A DNA stretch of 64,000 bases from Chromera velia. Taxonomy: Eukaryota; Sar; Chromeraceae. Below, one piece after another: positions 34,244 through 46,575 of the stretch. The stretch spans positions 1 to 64,000 of the forward strand of contig JAHBMJ010005547.1 of NCBI GenBank assembly GCA_018398765.1, in the 5' to 3' direction. A program made the position numbers and the translations under genes. The notes below the pieces were generated by a model. That model saw only the letters and a list, made by a program, of their open reading frames with translations. It was not told the origin of the DNA and did not search any database. Position 1 is the first letter of the stretch, and each line of letters begins with the position of its first letter.

Positions 34244-36039
34244 CTGCATCATGCCAAGAACAGAACACATGAAGTCATCAAGGAACGGAAGGAGTATGGG
34301 GGGATGCGTGGGGGGGGGATTTGTCAATTGATTTTTTCACGTGGGTGCATGCATGCATTTGCGTTTGGAGCCACTGCATTGCATTTTGACAGGTTCTTTT
34401 TTTTCGAGACGGGTCCGGGAGACGAGAGCAAAAAAATTGTGAACGCTTTTCTTTTCGGCCTAGCTCTGTCCTTGTTTTCTGTCTTCTGTACGAATGAAGT
34501 GCGAGGCCCCCTTACGGGTGGGAATTGTGCGTGCGTGTGGATGGATGGCGTTGTCGGGAGGGGAGGGAGACATCGGGGGAAGTAAAGAAAAGAAAAAGAA
34601 AAGAATGGACATATCAAAAGAGGACCAGCGAAAGCGAACACCGACACGTACGAAACGCAAAAGAGACCACATGCAATGCTTTTCGAATTGACAAGCTCAC
34701 CCACCCGTTCACTCATTCACTCGCTTGCTCACGCATTCATCCGTCAGTCCACTCATCTATCACCCGACTCACCCGCGGATGTCAGACTCCGACATCTTCA
34801 ACCTGCATCATCAGCATCAGCATGAATGAAAGAGAAACAAAGAAAAGATGGATGAGCAACAGAGCCGACACGGAAAGTTACGCCAGACGAGTCCGAAAAG
34901 AGAAGAGAGAGAAAGGGGAAAATCCTCAGATGCGGAATAGAAACCGGGCACAGAGAGATAGAAAACGCAGGAGGCGTCATTGAGTCTCTTCGAAACTGCA
35001 CAAAATCCTTTCGCGAGACGTACACACAAACGGAATCGGTGATACGACACAGTCGGTCTGCTGGAACTGCTGGAAAGAAACCAGACAAAACCACAAAAGG
35101 AAGGCACAGTCGGAGAAAAAGTTGAAAAGACATGGAAGCGACGACACACGCAAGTCAAACGGTAAGAATGTAAGTAAACAGCATGATGTCTTCTGACGGA
35201 CGGACTCCTGGAAGGCGGGAATTCCTTCTGCCGCGTCTCCCGGAATCCTTGAAGAACCCTTGCTGCTTCGTGACAGGGCGCACGCTCGCGGCCTCTCACT
35301 CAGCCCACCGAACTTCTTTGGGTTTTCCCTCCGGAAGGACATTGGCAAGGAGACAGGAGACAAAAAGGAGACAACCACCCTCAATGGTCTGTGCTCACGC
35401 GGGTAGACGGGCTGTGCGGACACAGTTGCGCACTGATATCCGGAGATAAGAAAGAGTAATCTTTGCAGGAGTAGAAGGAGAGCCCTCAGATCCCAGAAGC
35501 CCTGCCTTTGCATCCTTCCTCTACACCCACAAGCAGAAGGTGTCACTCCGTCTCCACACCTCCAGGCACATGCACAACAGTGTTGGCCCCTTTTCGCAAG
35601 TGATTTCCGCAGTTCATGGTGTCTCATTCAGCGTCTTTGACAGCTGTGCGAAAGGAATGACAATGTTATGCAGTCGTGCACCGAGGTTACTGACAGGTTC
35701 CTGCAGCGCGATAGGAAAAGACAGAGACCGAGCTGCAGCCTAACTGACACGTCAGGCACGCCAAGTCAAAAGCGAGAGATTCTGTCACGCAGTGTATACT
35801 AATAGATCTGGAGAAGTGTTGGTGAGACAACGCGATCGATGAGACTGCGACGCTGTTCTCTCTGACATACTTTTCATGCAGTCTCATGTACAAAACCGCG
35901 GTTACTCGATCTTTGGACTTTTTGGTCATTCTTTGGTTGCAAAGTTTATGCAGTGGTCACCGGAGACGGCTAGGTCGATCGCGCGTTCTAAAAACCATTA
36001 GGGCCTCCGACGCCAAGCATGGCAGCGTCCCCAACCGCG
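34244..36039. other. Spacer upstream of the PPR gene; possible targeting exon at 35400-35513 (-)
   Basis: No strong gene. On the minus strand an ATG at 35513 opens a frame with a marked hydrophobic core (FWDLRALLLLLQRLLFLISG) followed by a Ser/Thr/Ala and basic stretch. That would suit a secretory or bipartite plastid-targeting leader. It lies upstream of the PPR exon in the same orientation, but no donor with the required phase 2 was found, so the link is speculative. The remainder is low-complexity sequence with short shadow frames. Confidence 0.3.
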
Positions 36040-36257
36040 CGATACTAATTCTGAAAAATGGGACCTTCTCGAAAAAGCAAATTCGCTGACCGCACTAAAA
36101 ATCACTATCACTAAAAAAAAAAAAAATCGCTGACCGCTGTACTAATTCTAAAAATAGGACGGAACAAATCGACAAACTAGGTTAGATCCGCCTCTCATAT
36201 ATGGGGACACGGCATGCATGAAAAAACCCTCAATCATTCTGAAAAATAAGACCTTCT
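36040..36257. repeat. Satellite-like repeat, left part
   Basis: Degenerate copies of a unit of roughly 50 bases, with the core strings CTAATTCTGAAAAATGGGAC, CTTCTCGAAAAAGCAAATTC and GCTGACCGC, occur around 36046-36095, 36125-36180 and 36236-36257. The last copy is cut by the start of the LTR element. Confidence 0.7.
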
Positions 36258-36515
36258 TGTTACACACCTTTGAACCTAGGCTCGATTTGGTCCTTAGAGT
36301 AATATAGAGAATTAATAGCATTAAATACATACTGTAATACAAAGGCATGCATGTCTGTATCTCAGCCTTTACAATATAGATTGATTGAGCCTGTTAGAAG
36401 GACCGAGTCTTTCCTGATCGATAGAGAAGGCTCTTGTATGTCTGACAGATTCTCTGTAGGTAGAACTTGTGTGTGTGAGTTGATTCCTAAGTTATAGAGA
36501 GCTTAAACTAGAGTA
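36258..36515 (+). repeat. 5' LTR of the Ty3/gypsy element
   Basis: This LTR begins TGTTAC and matches 42220-42477 over about 258 bases with about 19 differences. The flanking bases CTTCT (left) and CTCCT (right of the 3' LTR) may be a decayed 5-bp target-site duplication. Confidence 0.9.
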
Positions 36516-36516
36516 T

Positions 36517-36529
36517 TGGTCAGCAGAGC
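36517..36529 (+). other. Probable primer-binding site
   Basis: The string TGGTCAGCAGAGC, directly after the 5' LTR, resembles the complement of the initiator methionine tRNA 3' end (TGGTATCAGAGC), a primer commonly used by this family. Confidence 0.5.
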
Positions 36530-39500
36530 TTCTGGTTGCGACCGGGGAAGACAAAATTCCCACAAAGAGCGGGTCGGGGTATAGGCTATCAGAGGCGGGG
36601 GAGAGTTCTCCACCATCGATCCCCTCTGTGCATCCTTGGGCAGAATCTCTCGACTTCAGTTCTGTTCCGTCTGTCGGCTTTCTATTCTCACCCACCCACA
36701 GTATCCGAGATTCCTCCAGCGAATCAGACTCAGTCCCATCCGATCCAGATTCTGAGCCATAACAGCAGTAAGCAGACATGGGGGATGCAGTCAGATTTGA
36801 TAAGCTCGAACAGATTAGGAAGGTCAAGCGAGTGACTACGGTCTTTATCCCAGGAAAAACAAACGGACAGGTCTGGTATGCCACCTTTAAGGCAAAGACA
36901 GATGTGGGAAACCTAAATGTGAATGAGAAAAAACTGTTGCTGGTAGGTCACTTTGAAGATCTTGACCTTATCCTGTGGTGGAATGAAAACTCCGCTTCCG
37001 CCACAACTTCAGACAAGGTTGACACCTTGTTCCTGGAAGCGCATGGAAGCACCGGTGTGACACAGGCGCACGCCGTCTACGGCATGGCTGACGTGCAGCT
37101 GAACCTCGGAGATGACTATGATAAATTCGTTGAACGCTTCGTCGACGTCTACATCCAGGTAAATCTAAACAGAAGAAGGAACGACAGAATCAGTTCCTTT
37201 ATCAACGCGCTTTATCCCGAGCTGAGAGAAGAGCTGGAGATAGAACAGATCTACACCGATTAGGACCAATTGAAGAGGAGAGTCGGGTACCTCCATACCA
37301 AGCAACAGAAGAAAGCAAGGGCTCGAATTGTGGGGGTGCAACAGAGAGATGAGAGAGACAAACTGGCCAAGTTGCGGAAAGGGCTCGATCAGTAAGCTCC
37401 TTAGATCACGGCTCTGAGAGGCTGCGGCCGTGGCCGTGGGGGATTCACTGACCGGAGGTACAGTCGCGGTAGGGGTGGCTTCGGTTATTACCCCATCTAC
37501 CCGTCTCCCATGCACGGAGGCCATGCATTCCGCGCGTATGGTCGAGGTGGCTTCAATGGCTACTTCAGAGGGGGGTATGGAGGTATGAGAGGAAGAGGAG
37601 GCTACTACCAACAGTATGGAGGTAACAACAGTTTCAACAACGGTCCCCCCTATTGCTACACTTGCAACCAGCCTGGCCACAAGGCCTTCAATTGTCCTGA
37701 GCAAGGAAACGACCCGGGTAGATTGGCGTAGAGGTTTCCCAGTCCACCCAGCAGTTTGCGAAGCCTCGTCCTCTCCCGATTCCCCCGTGTGTGCGTATAA
37801 AAACGAAATATGTAGACTGTGAGCGAGAGGACGACAATGAGAAAGGAAGAGTCCCGAAGTCGCAGGTTTCTCAGTCGTCTGTGTCCTTCCCTTATCCGGC
37901 AGAGCATGCAGACAGACAGACCGACTTTGAACAAGCAAATTCAGAGAAAATGGAGGCAGAGATGGCAGCAGTAAAGGTCGGTCCCAGGCCTTTCGTGACA
38001 ATGTTGCTGTTTAGTAAGCCTGTGTCTGTCCTTATTAACACAGGAGCGGAAACTTCATTCATTGGTGTGAATATAACCTTACATGCTGCTGCAGATGTCG
38101 ACAAGCCCACGGTGGGTCTGTCCGCAGTGGGACAGACGGGCGTGTTCGTGGTGGGGGAGATTACGGCCAAGTTTTCTCACCTCTCCCTGCCGAAAAAAGT
38201 ATTCCCACACCGCCTGACCATCACAGAAGATTCGGGGTATGAAGCAGTCTTGGGGCAAGACTTTTTGAAGCTGTTGGACCCAGTAGTACAGTACCACTAC
38301 CGTGAAGACCGTCTGGACGTTGCGGACCTCCCCTCCTTCAAAGTCTGGTACGAGGATGAGAGGAAACCGAATCAGATGCGTGTCTCCGCCTTCACGCACA
38401 CGAAAGTCCCCAAAAGAGCGAGGGCTCTTGTGCGTGTGCAGGTTGAGGGGATAGAAGGGGAGGAGACGGTCATTTTGAGAAGGAATTACCCGAGGGGGTT
38501 TCCGGGACTTGCCATCCCGGACCAAGTAGTAGACGTCAAAGCTAGAGTCGCCACAGTAGAAGTTATGAACATCGTCACCAACCTCATCCGTCTAGGACCA
38601 AATTCACTCGTGACTTTTGCAGAGCCATTTTTTCGTGTGTCGTCCATCGCAGCAGTCACTGCCAACGCTCCCGCCTCTGCCTACACACAGCAACCGCTGA
38701 TTCCCAAGAAAGAAGACTCGCCTATCCCCCCCCCTCCCTCGCAGAAGCTTCCGCCCGTGGATCTCTCTTACCTGTCATGCAAGTTGAGGGAGAGATATGA
38801 GGAGGTCCTTCAAGAATATTCCGATCTCTGGTCTCGCTCTTGTTTCGATATTGGAGAGTTGAGAATGGATGAAAAGCCTTTCGAGGTGACCATTCCTACT
38901 GGAGATTCCCCTCCCATTCGCTAGAACGAAGACAGAATCCCGTACCACCAGAGAGAGCATGTGAAGAAAGAGTTGGAAGAGATGGAAGAAGGGGGAATGA
39001 TTCGTCCCTCCACTTCCCCATGGGCCGCCCCAGTCGTTTTAATCAAGAAACCAGATGGGACGACCCGTTTCTGTCTAGATTTCCGCAAACTGAATCAAGC
39101 TACCAAGAGAGATCTTTTTCCCCTCCCCCGAATTCAAGAGACACTCGACCGTCTTACAGGAGCCAGGGTGTTCTCAGCACTTGATTACACCTCCGGCTTC
39201 CAGCAACCCTGCATGCACCCCGGCCACACAGAGAAAACCGCCTTTGTCACACCGTTCGGACTTTACAAATTCACCAAGATGCCCTTTGGGTTAGTGAATG
39301 CCCCTTCTGTTTTCTAGAGAGCCATGAATTTAGTTCTTGCAGGTCTGTCCAGAGACCTCGCTCTCGTTTATGTCGATGACATCATCGTCTTCAGCCGATC
39401 TCATGACAAGCACATCCAGGACTTGAGGGAGGTTTTGAGTTTGGTGAGGAAAGCAAATTTGAAGCTCAAACTCGAGAAGGCACAGATTGTCATGACAGAG

Positions 39501-42219
39501 GTGGAGTATTTGGGACATACGGTGTCAGAGAAGGGGGTGAGACCAAGCAGAAAGAACATCCAAAAGATTCTGCAGTGGGAGCCACTGCAGGACAGGAAGG
39601 AGCTCCGCTCTTTTCTGTATCTGTGCTCCTACTACCGTCATTTTATTGCAGGTTTTGCTCGTCTCTCCTTTCCTCTCTTTCAGATGTTGCTTCCTGCAGA
39701 TGAATAAGGCAGACCGGTCCCGTTTGTTTTGAATGGAGAAAGAGAGGAAATTTTTGGGGAGTTGAAAGAGAGGCTGACGACCCCTCCAATTGTCGGCTTC
39801 CCAGACATGAGCCTACCGTTTAGGGTGAAACCGGACGCATGTGAAGTGTCTGTGGGAGGCGTGCTCATGCAGATGCAGAAGGGAAGGGAAGTGGTAATTG
39901 CGTACGTCAGTAGGGGGTTGAGTGCAGCAGAGAAAAATTATAGCCCCACCGAGAGGGAGGCTTTGGGGGCTGTCTACTGCTGCAAGCAGTGGAGGCATTA
40001 CATGTGTAGGGGGGCAGCATATGTGATCACGGATCACAAACCGAATTTAGCGATGTCCGACCGCAAAGTAGCGAACAAAAGGGTACATAACTGGGCGTTA
40101 GAGTTGCAGGAGTATGGGTTGACATTCGTTCACAAGGCGGGGAAGGAACATGTGGACGCAGACGCCGTTTCACGACAGCCACAGCCTCCCCCGTCTCTTC
40201 CCGTCTCCATAGATAGCGGGGTCCCTTTGTGCCGTCACTACAATCAGCCTGCTGGCGGTAGCAAGGAGATCCGATCTGGCATGGCTGCCGCCCTGGCAAG
40301 TGTGCAGGCAGGTGTGTCCCTTTTGCAGGTTGAGAGGGGCTTTCTGGACCGTGTGAGGGAGGAGTTGCCGAGAGACCCCTCGTTGAAGGATCATTTCAAA
40401 TACTTTGCAGAGGGGGTGTTGCTTCAGGAGGCAAAGAAGGCGAAGCAAATTCTATTGGAGGAAAGTGCGTTTGAAAAGAGAGGAGGTTTGTTGTACAAGT
40501 ACAAAGGAAGGGGGACAGAAAGGAAAGAACAGTTGGTGGTGCCTGAGGCGTGCAGAAAGACAGTTTTAGTAATGAATCATAATCACCAGTTGGGGGGGCA
40601 CCCAGGGGTAAATCGGCTGACAGAGAAGACTCTCCTGCACTTCTGGTGGCCAGGTTTGAGAGCAGACGCGAGGGAGTGGGTCGCTTCCTGCCGAGAATGC
40701 AGGGAGAGGCTCAAGCCAAAAGTAAAGAGAGTACCCCAAACTGTGCCCGTGCCTCCCCATCCTTGGCACACACTTGGTATTGATGTGTCAGGGCCCTTTC
40801 CCACGAGCAGGAGGGGAAACAGATTTATGCTCATTGTGATAGACCATTTTAGAAAGGATGTGGAGACGTTTGCCCGCCTTGAGCTGCCCGCTCATGTCGT
40901 AGCATAGATGATACCGTTTTTTCGTTGATGAGATTTTCTGCAGGCATGGTCCCTTTGAGGTTCTCCTCTCAGATAGGGGAACAAATTTCCTGGCAGAGAT
41001 CGTGAGTGAGGTGTTGAAGATTTTGAGAGTGAGGAGGAAGGTAACAGCAGGGTACCACCCTCAGTGCGCGGGACTGACAGAAAGATACAATCAGACATGG
41101 GAGCAAGGGGTTGGAAAGCAGTTGAGAGTAGAGAACGAGCTTGATTGGGATCTGTATTTGCAGCCCTTCAATTTCTCATACCGGATGACCCCGCATTCCG
41201 AGACTGGATTGACCCTATTCCAGTTGACCCATGGGTATGAGCTGACCTATATGCTGCGAGTAGAGCCCGTCTCATCAGAGACCCTTCCCCTCCAGTGGCT
41301 TACAACGACTACTATAGCGTGATCCGTCAGAACAGGTTGGAGTTGATTGAGATGGCATGAGCCAAGATGGAGAAATCGAGGCAAGAGAGAGAGTGGAAGA
41401 ACCCGTCCCCTTGGAAGAGCAAATTCAGAGTGGAGGATCAGGTATTGGTGCGAAAGCCTGTCAATCCGCTTACAGGTAGAGTGGATGGAGGAAAGTTTGC
41501 AGAAAAGTTGGAAGGGATTTATCTGGTTGTTTCCTTTCCAGATGGATGGCCCCACAACGCCGTTGTCAGGCAGTTGGGGGGAGGAAAGAGCATGACGATC
41601 TCCACAGACAGATTGGAGTTATAGAGGATGGTAAAGGAAGTGAGAGAAGAGATGAAGGAGAGAAGGAGAGAGGAGAGAGAAATAGAGGAAGGGAGAGAGA
41701 AAAGCAAGAGAGCGGCGTCAGAGTCCGCATCGGATATGATTGATGAGCTTAGCCTTGGAGAAGAGTGGCCGAGAGACAAGAAACCAGAGAGAGGGGAAGC
41801 GCTTCCCGAGTCGATGCCGGAAGAAAAGAGAGGAAAGAGAGGGAGGGCAGTTGAGGTGAAGTCGAGCAGAGAGAAGGATAGAAAGACGCATTACAGAGTT
41901 GTCTACAATGATGGTTCGTTTTTGTGGCTGCCAGAGGATGAAGTGGGAGAGCCTGACTTAGTGAATGAATTCGAAAGGAGTAAAGAAAGGATTTTGCGTG
42001 GACGTGAAGACTGACTGTCCGATCCTTCGTTCATGCATTCGAACGTTTTCTTTCCTTTTTCCACGCCCTTCCCGCCCGATCTTTTCACACATGTCGGCAG
42101 CGATCTGCAGCTCGTTGCTTGGTTTCTTTGGCTGCTGGGAGCGCCGGTGCAGACCAGAGTCATTGAGAGAAGTGAAGCAATAAATTGTGCGGAACGCACA
42201 ATCTTATGCGGGGTGTGGT

Positions 42220-42477
42220 TGTTACGGATCTTTGGACCTAGGCTCAATTTGGTCCTTAGAGTAATACAGAGAATTAATAGCATTAAATACATACTGTAAT
42301 ATAAAGGCATGCATATTTGTATCTCAGCCTTTGCAATATAGATTGATTGAGCCTGTTAGAAGGACCGAGTCTTTCCTGATCGATAGAGAAGGCTTTTGTG
42401 TGTCTGACAGATTCTCTGTAGGTAGAACTTGTATGTATGAGTTGATTCTTAAGTTCTAGAGAGCTTAAACTAAAACA
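42220..42477 (+). repeat. 3' LTR of the Ty3/gypsy element
   Basis: This is the partner of 36258-36515, same length and orientation, beginning TGTTAC and ending near ACACA-type bases. Confidence 0.9.
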
Positions 42478-42666
42478 CTCCTTGAAAAAAAAAATTTACT
42501 AACCGCTATACTAATTATAAAAAATAGGACCTTCTTGAAAAAATAAATTCGCTGACCGCTATATACGGCTATATTAATTCTAAAAAATGGGACCTTCTCG
42601 AAAAAGCAAATTCGCTAACTATGATACAAATTCTCTAACAAATTCTGAAAAATTGGACCTTCTGTA
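42478..42666. repeat. Satellite-like repeat, middle part
   Basis: Three to four degenerate copies of the same 50-base unit as at 36040-36257 continue straight after the 3' LTR. The retrotransposon therefore inserted into this array. Confidence 0.7.
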
Positions 42667-43020
42667 AAGGATGGATGAAAATAGAGGTGCTGGAGGATGA
42701 GATCCATATGTTGACAGAATGCCCAGTGTATGACTAAGAGAGAGGAAGAATATATGAAGCGTTGCAAAGAGATTGGAACGAAAAGAAAGAAAAGAGAACC
42801 AGAGAAATTTGTAGAGGGAAAGGGGAGAGGGAGAGGAGAGCCCCTCAGACGGATGCTCTGTTTGCTTTTCTGATGAATGAAGGTCATCCCGCGATAGATA
42901 AGTTTTTCGGGAAGGCAGCATTCCACAGAAGAGTCTTTAAATTAAGGAGAACCCAAGAAGGTACGCACCAGGGAGCTCACTGGATGAGACTGTTTTGGCA
43001 CAAGGACATGGAGTAATCAT
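42667..43020 (+). mobile_element. 5'-truncated LINE fragment (end of the reverse-transcriptase protein)
   Basis: The frame reads EVLEDEIHMLTECPVYD, the H-x4-C motif typical of the C-terminus of many non-LTR (LINE) reverse-transcriptase proteins. It meets an in-frame TAA at 42735 and continues as YEALQRDWNEKKEKR and PQTDALFAFLMNEG to a stop at 43014-43016. No reverse-transcriptase core is present, so only the 3' end of a LINE remains. A GC-richer stretch at about 43260-43400 could be the rest of its 3' region. Confidence 0.6.
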
Positions 43021-43929
43021 AAAGAAAAGGGGAGGAGACAAAAGAAGAAAAGAAGAATACAAGAGGATTCTGGAAGCAATGGAAAAATGAAGGGAGATAA
43101 AAGCGGGAGGAGAAAGCAAAGCAGAGAGACGGACTCGGATGTAGGAAGCGTGCATCCAAAGCTAAAATGCCTTATCGTCTGGTGTTATTGGTATTATATT
43201 TGGAATGGTTCCCTCTCAGTCAGCGGCCCAAAACATGTAAGGTTCAGAACAGTTGTTAGTTAATGACGGTCTGGGAAACCAGGCCTAGAACCAGGCGGGT
43301 CACGGGGTGTGGTCTGAGCCTCAGGGGTGAGGCACACCTCCCTGCCGTTTGTGGGGGCGACCTCTACAAGACAAAATGGCGACAGTGCTCTAGGGCACCA
43401 CTAAATCACTTATCATTTACCTTCTCAAAAAAACAAATTCGCTAAGTGCCATACTAATTCCAAAAAATGGGACCTTCGAGAAAAAACAAATTCGCCGACC
43501 GCTATGTACCAATCCTGAAAAACATTAAAAAATATGACCTTCTCGAAAAAATAAATTTGTTGACTAAAAATGTCTACCATACTGATTCACTATGAAAAAC
43601 GGGATCTTTTTGGAAGCATGTATAACGGCTCCAGCGGCCAGCCTTCGCCTACTGGGAATGTGATCATAATGTATCATATTCAATATTGTACGTATACCAT
43701 CAATCAATTAAAAGCCTTAACCTACTTGAGCTTAGCAACGAGCTAAATTGATAAAGTCTGGGTAAACATGTAAAAAATCGAATACGTGTATCTGATAGAG
43801 ATTTTTGATAAGCTACACGGATACCCGCAGATACCCACCGGCCCCATGAGATGCTCTCCCCCGAAAAGTGGAAAGAAAAAGGACTCGACGGAGCGAAGCA
43901 CCCAGGAAGGTGCCGGGATGGCTGCCTGT
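43021..43929. other. Repeat-rich spacer
   Basis: This holds a possible LINE 3' tail (about 43200-43400), more copies of the 50-base satellite unit (about 43420-43620) and an AT-rich part before the stop codon of the large minus-strand gene. No host gene seen. Confidence 0.5.
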
Positions 43930-44058
43930 CTAGACAATTGCAGTGGCAAAAGGCGCGCCCCCCTGGTTGTTGTTGTTGTTGGACTTCCCCCCCATGCCCG
44001 GGTCGTTGTAGACCTGCTCCAACCGCTCGTGCATTCCATAGGCCTTCAGCGTGTCCTT
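43930..44058 (-). CDS. Last exon of the large C2/TM gene
   Basis: The exon begins after a TCTGCCTGCAG-type acceptor with [20 protein letters not shown], followed by a Gly/Asn-rich tail and a TAG stop. It is in phase 0 with the exon at 44294-44326. Confidence 0.65.
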   Translation of the reverse strand, partial: KDTLKAYGMHERLEQVYNDPGMGGKSNNNNNQGGAPFATAIV

Positions 44059-44822
44059 CTGCAGGCAGTCACAAAGAAAGAAAGGGAGAAGAATGAAGGC
44101 GGGGTTTTTGGAATCATACGAACGGAAATAAGTAGCACACCACACCAAACGAACCGTCAAGAGGGTTCACTCGCAGTGAGAAAGACGAGGCGGACGAGGG
44201 AGACGAAAGAAACAAAACGTATCCGAGGGACCAAGTCGGCTAGACACAACTGAAGCAAGAAAACACAAGAATTCAGAGAATCAACCGACAGACCGCATTG
44301 GCGCCCAGATATCGGTCCAATTCAAGCTGCAGGGCACGTATTCATTTTCATACATGAAAGCGCTCCCTGAAAAGGAATGCATGCACGGTCCAATTCAAGC
44401 TGCAGGGCACGTATTCATTTTCATACATGAAAGCGCTCCCTGAAAAGGAATGCATGCACGGTCCAATTCAAGCTGCAGGGCAGGACGGACAGGGAGAGAA
44501 TGAAGGAGAGCTCGGTGTCCCCTCGCACACAAATACTCTTTCTTCCTCACGTGTGAACGCAGAAGTCGAGACAAAAAAAAACATACTACAGCGCCGGAGG
44601 GCCTTTCTGCGGCCCGAGGAACGCACAACGAGAGAGAGAGAGAGAGAGAGCGGACGTAAAAATTGAGTGAAGCGGCCTTCGTGAAATGCCTTCCTCCCTC
44701 CCTCCCCCCTCTCAGAGAAAGCATCCGACCGACCGACCATCGCGATGAAGTCTGCCCTGCACTTCCAGTAGAAGGCTCCGATCGGCAGCTGCACTCACTC
44801 ACTCTCTCACACGCACATGCAT

Positions 44823-44863
<41 letters not shown>

Positions 44864-46538
44864 TACATGAAGAGGGCAGCCAGCGGAAGCATGCCAAGCA
44901 GACTGACAGATACACAGATGGACAGACAGGCAGACTGACTGAGAGAGACTCACTGACTGACGGACCTTGACGAGGAATTCGATCCCGCTGGCAACCAGAG
45001 AGATGACGCGAAGGTACTTCTGCGTGGAGTTCGAGACGCTCTGGAAGTAGAACCCGGCCTGGACCAGCCAGAAGAAGTCCAGGAACAGAGACCTGCTTTG
45101 AACAAGACGTGACAGCATAAAGACGTCCCAAAAGATAAACAGATGAAGGGGTGAGTGACGAAATGTTTCTCTTCTTTCGTCGTGTTCACACACACACACA
45201 CACACACACTCACACACACAGGCAGAGGATGAAAACACAAATATAGAGAAAAGCACAAAAAGAAAGAGGCGAGAAAAGAAGAAGCAAGAGATTCGGATGA
45301 AGAGTGACAGACACGAACACCTATCACTCAAGGAAGTTGCAGGCAGACAGACAGACAGAAGACCCCCTCTCTGCCCATCACATCCCCTCTCTCACCGCGA
45401 TTTTCTCACAAGCATATAGGACCTCTCTAACGAAACAAAACATGTTCTGCAAAGGCTGGAGTGACAAAAAAACACAAGAAAGTCAGGCAGTCAGTAAGTC
45501 AACTCACGCAAGCAGCAACAGCAGAATGATGTTGAAGGACTCAGCAGTCCATCTGCACACACACAACACAAATGAACAGAGAAAGAGAGAGAGAGAGAAA
45601 CAAATTAAAGAAGGGGCAGAAGGAGACGAGGCAAGTCGCCAAACGATGAACAGGGACAAAGACTCGCACAGCAAAGACGGAAAGAAAAAAACCGCACAGG
45701 CAGCTTTGAACTCCGAAATACCAAAAAGTCAATCAGAGCTCCAGAGCCAAGAGGGAATAAGACATAATTAGATACCAAGAGAGAAGGAAGGAAGCAAAGA
45801 CCTCACTCATATGACCCACGACGGTCCACCCACGCACAGCGCACGAGGGTCCCCGTTTCGTTCAATGTGGTCCAACAAATCACTCATGCATGCTACAAAG
45901 GAAACACAGACAGACAAGACAGAATTGTTCTCTATCTCCCCCCTTCNNNNNNNNNNNNNNCCCACGCACACACACCTTCGCCTAGGCTCCACATTGTGGT
46001 ACATCCCCACCCCCCCAATCATCAAATTCAGAAAGTCCGTCCTGCAGCAGGGCAGAAAGCAAGAAAGGACTAAGACGGGGAGAGAGAAAGGGAAACAGAA
46101 GCACTCCAATGAACGGGCTTTGTCTCTATTCCTCTTCCCACTGTCTTCTACATGTGGACGTAACGCACGCATGGAACTTGTCTGACGGTACAATGACAGT
46201 GCAGATTCTCTAGGTTGTTCTTCTTGGGTCCGACAGTGGAGCTCCACGGCAGCCATGAAAGACACGAATGAATAAATGAAAAGAGGCAAGCCGCGAGCAG
46301 ACTCAGCAAGAGCCCCCCCTGCATTGGTTTTCGTGGAACGGACGGACCGACCTGCGTGCACTGCACGGACAGTCGATCGAAAGGAGACTGAAAGCCTTGC
46401 AAACCTGAGAGAGATGAAGAAAAAGAAAGAAACATTGGGAGAAGAGAAAAAGAAAAAATCATCACCCTCACACAGACCTGTCACAGCAGGAGATTGCAGC
46501 CAGGAAGAAGAGAATGCCGCTCGCCCAATAAGAGATCA

Positions 46539-46575
<37 letters not shown>

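Larger units (their letters stand above)
36258..42477 (+). mobile_element. Ty3/gypsy LTR retrotransposon, chromodomain-type, broken
   Basis: Two direct LTRs of about 258 bases flank an internal region with parts in Ty3/gypsy order. These are a gag-like region (about 36780-37750) with a Gly/Arg-rich stretch and one CCHC knuckle near 37660-37700, a protease-like region (about 37990-38250), reverse transcriptase (about 38930-39700, YVDD core near 39370), RNase H (about 39780-40180), and integrase with an HHCC finger (about 40570-40700) and core to about 41320. A chromodomain-like C-terminal segment lies near 41870-41990. The coding region is interrupted roughly six to ten times, so the copy is a fossil. 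LTR divergence of about 7 percent suggests an old rather than recent insertion. The order PR-RT-RH-INT assigns it to Ty3/gypsy (Metaviridae-type). Confidence 0.93.

Noticed and set aside
34977-35627. A 216-codon minus-strand gene
   Set aside because: Only the short leader-like segment has character; the rest is compositionally random and has no acceptor or family resemblance.
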